Source of the DNA: Chaenocephalus aceratus
Taxonomy: Eukaryota > Chordata > Actinopteri > Perciformes > Channichthyidae
Direction: 5' to 3'
Assembly: GCA_023974075.1 (NCBI GenBank)
Contig: JAMFTG010000501.1
Coordinates: forward strand, 62,001-126,000
Length of the DNA stretch: 64,000 nucleotides
Shown: positions 58,401-64,000 of the stretch, in pieces
Position numbering within the stretch: position 1 is the stretch's first letter
How the letters are laid out: every line of letters begins with the position of its first letter
Position numbers and translations under genes: made by a program
The notes under the pieces: generated by a model
The model's input: the letters and a program-made list of their open reading frames with translations, nothing else
The model's database searches: none
What the model was told of the DNA's origin: nothing

Positions 58401-61400
58401 TGTTAGTGAGAAACCAGTGTAAAGACCTCGGAACTGGACTGATCCACTTTCTTAGTGTCAGTGAGGAACCAGTGTAAAGACTTCAGAACAGGAGTGATGT
58501 GATCTACTTTCTTAGTGTTAGTGAGAAATCAGTGTAAAGACTTAAGAACTGGACTGATCAACTTTCCTAGTGTTAGTGAGGAACCAGTTTAAAGACCTCA
58601 GAACTGGACTAATCCACTTTCTTAGTGTTAGTGAGGAATCAGTTTAAAGACCTCAGAAATGGACTGATCCACTTTCTAAGTGTTGGTGAGGAACCTGTGT
58701 AAAGACCTCAGAACTGGACTGATCCACTTTCTTAGTGTTAGTGAGGAACCAGTGTAAAGACTTCAGAACTGGAATGATCCACTTTCTTAGTGTTAGTGAG
58801 GAACCAGTGTAAAGACTTCAGAACAGGAGTGATGTGATCCACTTTCCTAGTGTTAGTGAGGAACCAGTGTAAAGACCTCAGAACTGGACTGATCCACTTT
58901 CCTAGTGTTAGTGAGGAACCAGTGTAAAGACCTCAGAACTGGACTGATCCACTTTCTTAGTGTTAGTGAGAAACCAGTGTAAAGACTTCAGAACAGGAGT
59001 GATGTGATCCACTTTCCTAGTGTTAGTGAGGAACCAGTGTAAAGACTTCAGAACTGGACTGACCCACTTTCATAGTGTTAGTGAGGAATCAGTGTAAAGA
59101 CTTCAGAACAGGACTGATCCACTTTCTTAGTGTTAGTGAGGAACCAGTGTAACGACTTAAGAACTGGACTGATCCACTTTCCTAGTGTTAGTGAGGAACC
59201 AGTTTAAAGACCTCAGAACTGGACTGATCCACTTTCTTAGTGTTAGTGAGGAACCAGTTTAAAGACTTCAGAACTGGACTGATCCACTTTCCTAGTGTTA
59301 GTGAGGAACCAGTGTAAAGACTTCAGAACAGGAGTGATGTGATCCACTTTCTTAGTGTTAGTGAGGAACCAGTGTAAAGACTTAAGAACTGGACTGATCC
59401 ACTTTCCTAGTGTTAGTGAGGAACCAGTTTAAAGACCTCAGAACTGGACTGATCCACTTTCTTAGTGTTAGTGAGGAACCAGTGTAAAGACTTCAGAACA
59501 GGAGTGATGTGATCCACTTTCTTAGTGTTAGTGAGGAACCAGTGTAAATACTTAAGAACTGCACTGATCCACTTTCATAGTGTTAGTGAGGAATCCGTTT
59601 AAAGACCTCAGAAATGGACTGATCCACTTTCTAAGTGTTGGTGAGGAACCTGTGTAAAGACCTCAGAACTGGACTGATCCACTTTCTTAGTGTTAGTGAG
59701 GAACCAGTGTAAAGACTTCAGAACTGGACTGATCCACTTTCTTAGTGTTAGTGAGGAACCAGTGTAAAGACCTCAGAACTGGACTGATCCACTTTCTTAG
59801 TGTTAGTGAGGAACCAGTGTAAAGACTTCAGAACAGGAGTGATGTGATCCACTTTCCTATTGTTAGTGAGGAACCAGTGTAAAGACCTCAGAACTGGACT
59901 GATCCACTTTCCTAGTGTTAGTGAGGAACCAGTGTAAAGACCTCAGAACTGGACTGATCCACTTTCTTAGTGTTAGTGAGAAACCAGTGTAAAGACTTCA
60001 GAACAGGAGTGATGTGATCCACTTTCCTAGTGTTAGTGAGGAACCAGTGTAAAGACTTCAGAACTGGACTGATCCACTTTCCTAGTGTTAGTGAGGAACC
60101 AGTTTAAAGACTTCAGAACTGGACTGATCCACTTTCCTAGTGTTAGTGAGGAACCAGTGTAAAGACTTCAGAACAGGAGTGATGTGATCCACTTTCTTAG
60201 TGTTAGTGAGGAACCAGTGTAAAGACTTAAGAACTGGACTGATCCACTTTCCTAGTGTTAGTGAGGAACCAGTTTAAAGACCTCAGAACTGGACTGATCC
60301 ACTTTCTTAGTGTTAGTGAGGAACCAGTGTAAAGACTTCAGAACAGGAGTGATGTGATCCACTTTCTTAGTGTTAGTGAGGAACCAGTGTAAATACTTAA
60401 GAACTGCACTGATCCACTTTCATAGTGTTAGTGAGGAATCCGTTTAAAGACCTCAGAAATGGACTGATCCACTTTCTAAGTGTTGGTGAGGAACCTGTGT
60501 AAAGACCTCAGAACTGGACTGATCCACTTTCTTAGTGTTAGTGAGGAACCAGTGTAAAGACTTCAGAACTGGACTGATCCACTTTCTTAGTGTTAGTGAG
60601 GAACCAGTGTAAAGACCTCAGAACTGGACTGATCCACTTTCTTAGTGTTAGTGAGGAACCAGTGTAAAGACTTCAGAACAGGAGTGATGTGATCCACTTT
60701 CCTATTGTTAGTGAGGAACCAGTGTAAAGACCTCAGAACTGGACTGATCCACTTTCTTAGTGTTAGTGAGAAACCAGTGTAAAGACTTCAGAACAGGAGT
60801 GATGTGATCCACTTTCCTAGTGTTAGTGAGGAACCAGTGTAAAGACTTCAGAACTGGACTGATCCACTTTCCTAGTGTTAGTGAGGAACCAGTTTAAAGA
60901 CCTCAGAACTGGACTGATCCACTTTCTTAGTGTTAGTGAGGAACCAGTTTAAAGACTTCAGAACTGGACCGATTCACTTTCCTAGTGTTAGTGAGGAACC
61001 AGTTTAAATACCTCAGAACTGGACTGATCCACTTTCTTAGTGTTAGTGAGGAACCAGTGTAAAGACTTCAGAACAGGAGTGATGTGATCCACTTTCTTAG
61101 TGTTAGTGAGGAACCAGTGTAAATACTTAAGAACTGCACTGATCCACTTTCATAGTGTTAGTGAGGAATCCGTTTAAAGACCTCAGAAATGGACTGATCC
61201 ACTTTCTAAGTGTTGGTGAGGAACCTGTGTAAAGACCTCAGAACTGGACTGATCCACTTTCTTAGTGTTAGTGAGGAACCAGTGTAAAGACTTCAGAACT
61301 GGACTGATCCACTTTCTTAGTGTTAGTGAGGAACCAGTGTAAAGACTTCAGAACAGGAGTGATGTGATCCACTTTCCTAGTGTTAGTGAGGAACCAGTGT

Positions 61401-64000
61401 AAAGACCTCAGAACTGGACTGATCCACTTTCCTAGTGTTAGTGAGGAACCAGTGTAAAGACCGCAGAACTGGACTGATCCACTTTCTTAGTGTTAGTGAG
61501 AAACCAGTGTAAAGACTTCAGAACAGGAGTGATGTGATCCACTTTCTTAGTGTTAGTGAGGAACCAGTGTAAAGACTTAAGAACAGGAGTGATGTGATCC
61601 ACTTTCCTAGTGTTAGTGAGGAACCAGTGTAAAGACTTCAGAACTGGACTGACCCACTTTCATAGTGTTAGTGAGGAATCAGTGTAAAGACTTCAGAACA
61701 GGAATGATCCACTTTCTTAGTGTTAGTGAGGAACCAGTTTAAAGACTTCAGAACTGGACTGATCCACTTTCCTAGTGTTAGTGAGGAACCAGTGTAAAGA
61801 CTTCAGAACAGGAGTGATGTGATCCACTTTCTTAGTGTTAGTGAGGAACCAGTGTAAAGACTTCAGAACAGGAGTGATGTGATCCACTTTCTTAGTGTTA
61901 GTGAGGAACCAGTGTAAAGACTTAAGAACTGGACTGATCCACTTTCCTAGTGTTAGTGAGGAACCAGTTTAAAGACCTCAGAACTGGACTGATCCACTTT
62001 CTTAGTGTTGGTGAGGAACCAGTGTAAAGACTTCAGAACAGGAGTGATGTGATCCACTTTCTTAGTGTTAGTGAGGAACCAGTGTAAATACTTAAGAACT
62101 GCACTGATCCACTTTCATAGTGTTAGTGAGGAATCCGTTTAAAGACCTCAGAAATGGACTGATCCACTTTCTAAGTGTTGGTGAGGAACCAGTGTAAAGA
62201 CCTCAGAACTGGACTCATCCACTTTCTTAGTGTTAGTGAGGAACCAGTGTAAAGACTTCAGAACAGGAGTGATGTGATCCACTTTCTTAGTGTTAGTGAG
62301 GAACCAGTGTACATACTTAAGAACTGGACAGATCCACTTTCATAGTGTTAGTGAGGAATCCGTTTAAAGACCTCAGAACTGGACTGATCCACTTTCTTAG
62401 TCTTAGTGAGGAACCAGTGTAAAGACTTCAGAACAGGAGTGATGTGATCCACTTTCTTAGTGTTAGTGAGGAACCAGTGTAAAGACTTCAGAACAGGAGT
62501 GATGTGATCCACTTTCTTAGTTTTAGTGAGGAACCAGTGTAAAGACTTAAGAACTGGACTGATCCACTTTCCTAGTGTTAGTGAGGAACCCGTTTAAAGA
62601 CCTCAGCACTGGACTGATCCACTTTCTTAGTGTTAGTGAGGAATCAGTGTAAAGACCTCAGAACTGGACTGATCCACTTTCTTAGTGTTAGTGAGGAACC
62701 AGTGTAAAGACCTCAGAACTGGACTGATCCACTTTCTTAGTGTTAGTGAGGAACCAGTGTAAAGACTTCAGAACAGGAGTGATGTGATCCACTTTCTTAG
62801 TGTTAGTGAGGAACCAGTGTAAATACTTAAGAACTGCACTGATCCACTTTCATAGTGTTAGTGAGGAATCCGTTTAAAGACCTCAGAAATGGACTGATCC
62901 ACTTTCTAAGTGTTGGTGAGGAACCAGTGTAAAGACCTCAGAACTGGACTGATCCACTTTCTTAGTGTTAGTGAGGAACCAGTGTAAAGACTTCAGAACA
63001 GGAGTGATGTGATCCACTTTCTTAGTGTTAGTGAGGAACCAGTGTACATACTTAAGAACTGGACAGATCCACTTTCATAGTGTTAGTGAGGAATCAGTGT
63101 AAAGACTTCAGAACAGGAGTGATGTGATCCACTTTCTTAGTGTTAGTGAGGAACCAGTGTAAAGACTTCAGAACAGGAGTGATGTGATCCACTTTCTTAG
63201 TGTTAGTGAGGAACCAGTGTAAATACTTAAGAACTGCACTGATCCACTTTCATAGTGTTAGTGAGGAATCCGTTTAAAGACCTCAGAAATGGACTGATCC
63301 ACTTTCTAAGTGTTGGTGAGGAACCTGTGTAAAGACCTCAGAACTGGACTGATCCACTTTCTTAGTGTTAGTGAGGAACCAGTGTAAAGACTTCAGAACT
63401 GGACTGATCCACTTTCTTAGTGTTAGTGAGGAACCAGTGTAAAGACTTCAGAACAGGAGTGATGTGATCCACTTTCCTAGTGTTAGTGAGGAACCAGTGT
63501 AAAGACCTCAGAACTGGACTGATCCACTTTCCTAGTGTTAGTGAGGAACCAGTGTAAAGACCGCAGAACTGGACTGATCCACTTTCTTAGTGTTAGTGAG
63601 AAACCAGTGTAAAGACTTCAGAACAGGAGTGATGTGATCCACTTTCTTAGTGTTAGTGAGGAACCAGTGTAAAGACTTAAGAACAGGAGTGATGTGATCC
63701 ACTTTCCTAGTGTTAGTGAGGAACCAGTGTAAAGACTTCAGAACTGGACTGACCCACTTTCATAGTGTTAGTGAGGAATCAGTGTAAAGACTTCAGAACA
63801 GGAATGATCCACTTTCTTAGTGTTAGTGAGGAACCAGTTTAAAGACTTCAGAACTGGACTGATCCACTTTCCTAGTGTTAGTGAGGAACCAGTGTAAAGA
63901 CTTCAGAACAGGAGTGATGTGATCCACTTTCTTAGTGTTAGTGAGGAACCAGTGTAAAGACTTCAGAACAGGAGTGATGTGATCCACTTTCTTAGTGTTA
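55478..64000 (-). repeat. Satellite array 9 (more than 8.5 kb, runs off the window)
   Basis: Uninterrupted 55/60-bp monomers to the window edge, with no further cassette. Multi-monomer blocks recur, for example a long block at about 61300-61970 repeated at about 63400-64000 and the GAACTGCACTGATCC monomer series repeated at 57585, 59570, 60412, 61135, 62100, 62835 and 63235. One truncated monomer is at about 57850. Confidence 0.95.

Noticed and set aside
32715..64000. CRISPR array or bacterial repeat system
   Set aside because: Monomers are contiguous with no unique spacers, and the DNA is clearly vertebrate with introns and fish transposons.
32715..64000. CENP-B box in the satellite monomer
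   Set aside because: No sequence fitting TTCG-N4-A-N2-CGGG is present in either monomer type, so a centromeric role cannot be argued on this basis.

Overview
The window is teleost fish nuclear DNA. It is AT-rich and intron-containing, carries (CA)n/(GT)n microsatellites, and is dominated by typical fish transposable elements: Rex1-like and L2-like LINEs, hAT and PIF/Harbinger DNA elements, a solo LTR and retrovirus-like relics. The only host protein gene I can support lies on the minus strand at about 7.1-10.8 kb. It belongs to the fish stonustoxin-like (SNTX) superfamily, with a short first exon, one 1.5 kb intron and a 2.1 kb exon encoding the MACPF-related N-terminus, a helical region, a thioredoxin-like domain and two fibronectin III domains. 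Its 3' continuation is not visible.

Layout. 0-6.3 kb: nested DNA transposons (a hAT with perfect 8-bp target duplication inside an inverted-repeat element; a Harbinger MITE with TTA duplication and a long internal palindrome) and a Rex1 copy split by a terminal-inverted-repeat element that carries a Myb/SANT-like reading frame. 6.8-10.8 kb: compound CA repeat and the SNTX-like gene, with a LINE relic in its intron. 11-14.9 kb: solo LTR with 5-bp target duplication, a 500-bp direct duplication containing a hAT end, tandem duplications and a hairpin. 14.9-16.2 kb: an L2 LINE 3' portion with an open 345-codon reverse transcriptase frame and a (TTGCC)n tail. 16.3-25.1 kb: more hATs (three with perfect 8-bp target duplications, one with its empty site preserved next to it) and a truncated Rex1. 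25.1-29.2 kb: a longer Rex1 copy beside retrovirus-like RNase H/integrase remnants split by a MITE. 30.9-32.5 kb: direct repeats and a 90-bp C-tract minisatellite.

32.7-64 kb (end of window): about 20 kb of a minisatellite/satellite made of 60-bp and 55-bp monomers, interrupted eight times by a 1.4 kb cassette. The satellite is the main result. Its 60-bp monomer is the antisense of a 20-codon piece of the L2 reverse transcriptase frame; it matches the L2 copy at 15641-15698 at 57 of 58 positions. Every cassette contains a 5'-truncated L2 whose ORF runs directly into the satellite. The satellite therefore appears to have arisen by in-place tandem duplication inside an L2 copy. The satellite-plus-cassette block was then amplified as a higher-order repeat: three copies of a 4149-bp dimer (2047 + 2102 bp, differing by exactly one 55-bp monomer), followed by long arrays of about 4.5, 3.2 and more than 8.5 kb. 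No prokaryotic features, rRNA genes or convincing tRNA genes are present.
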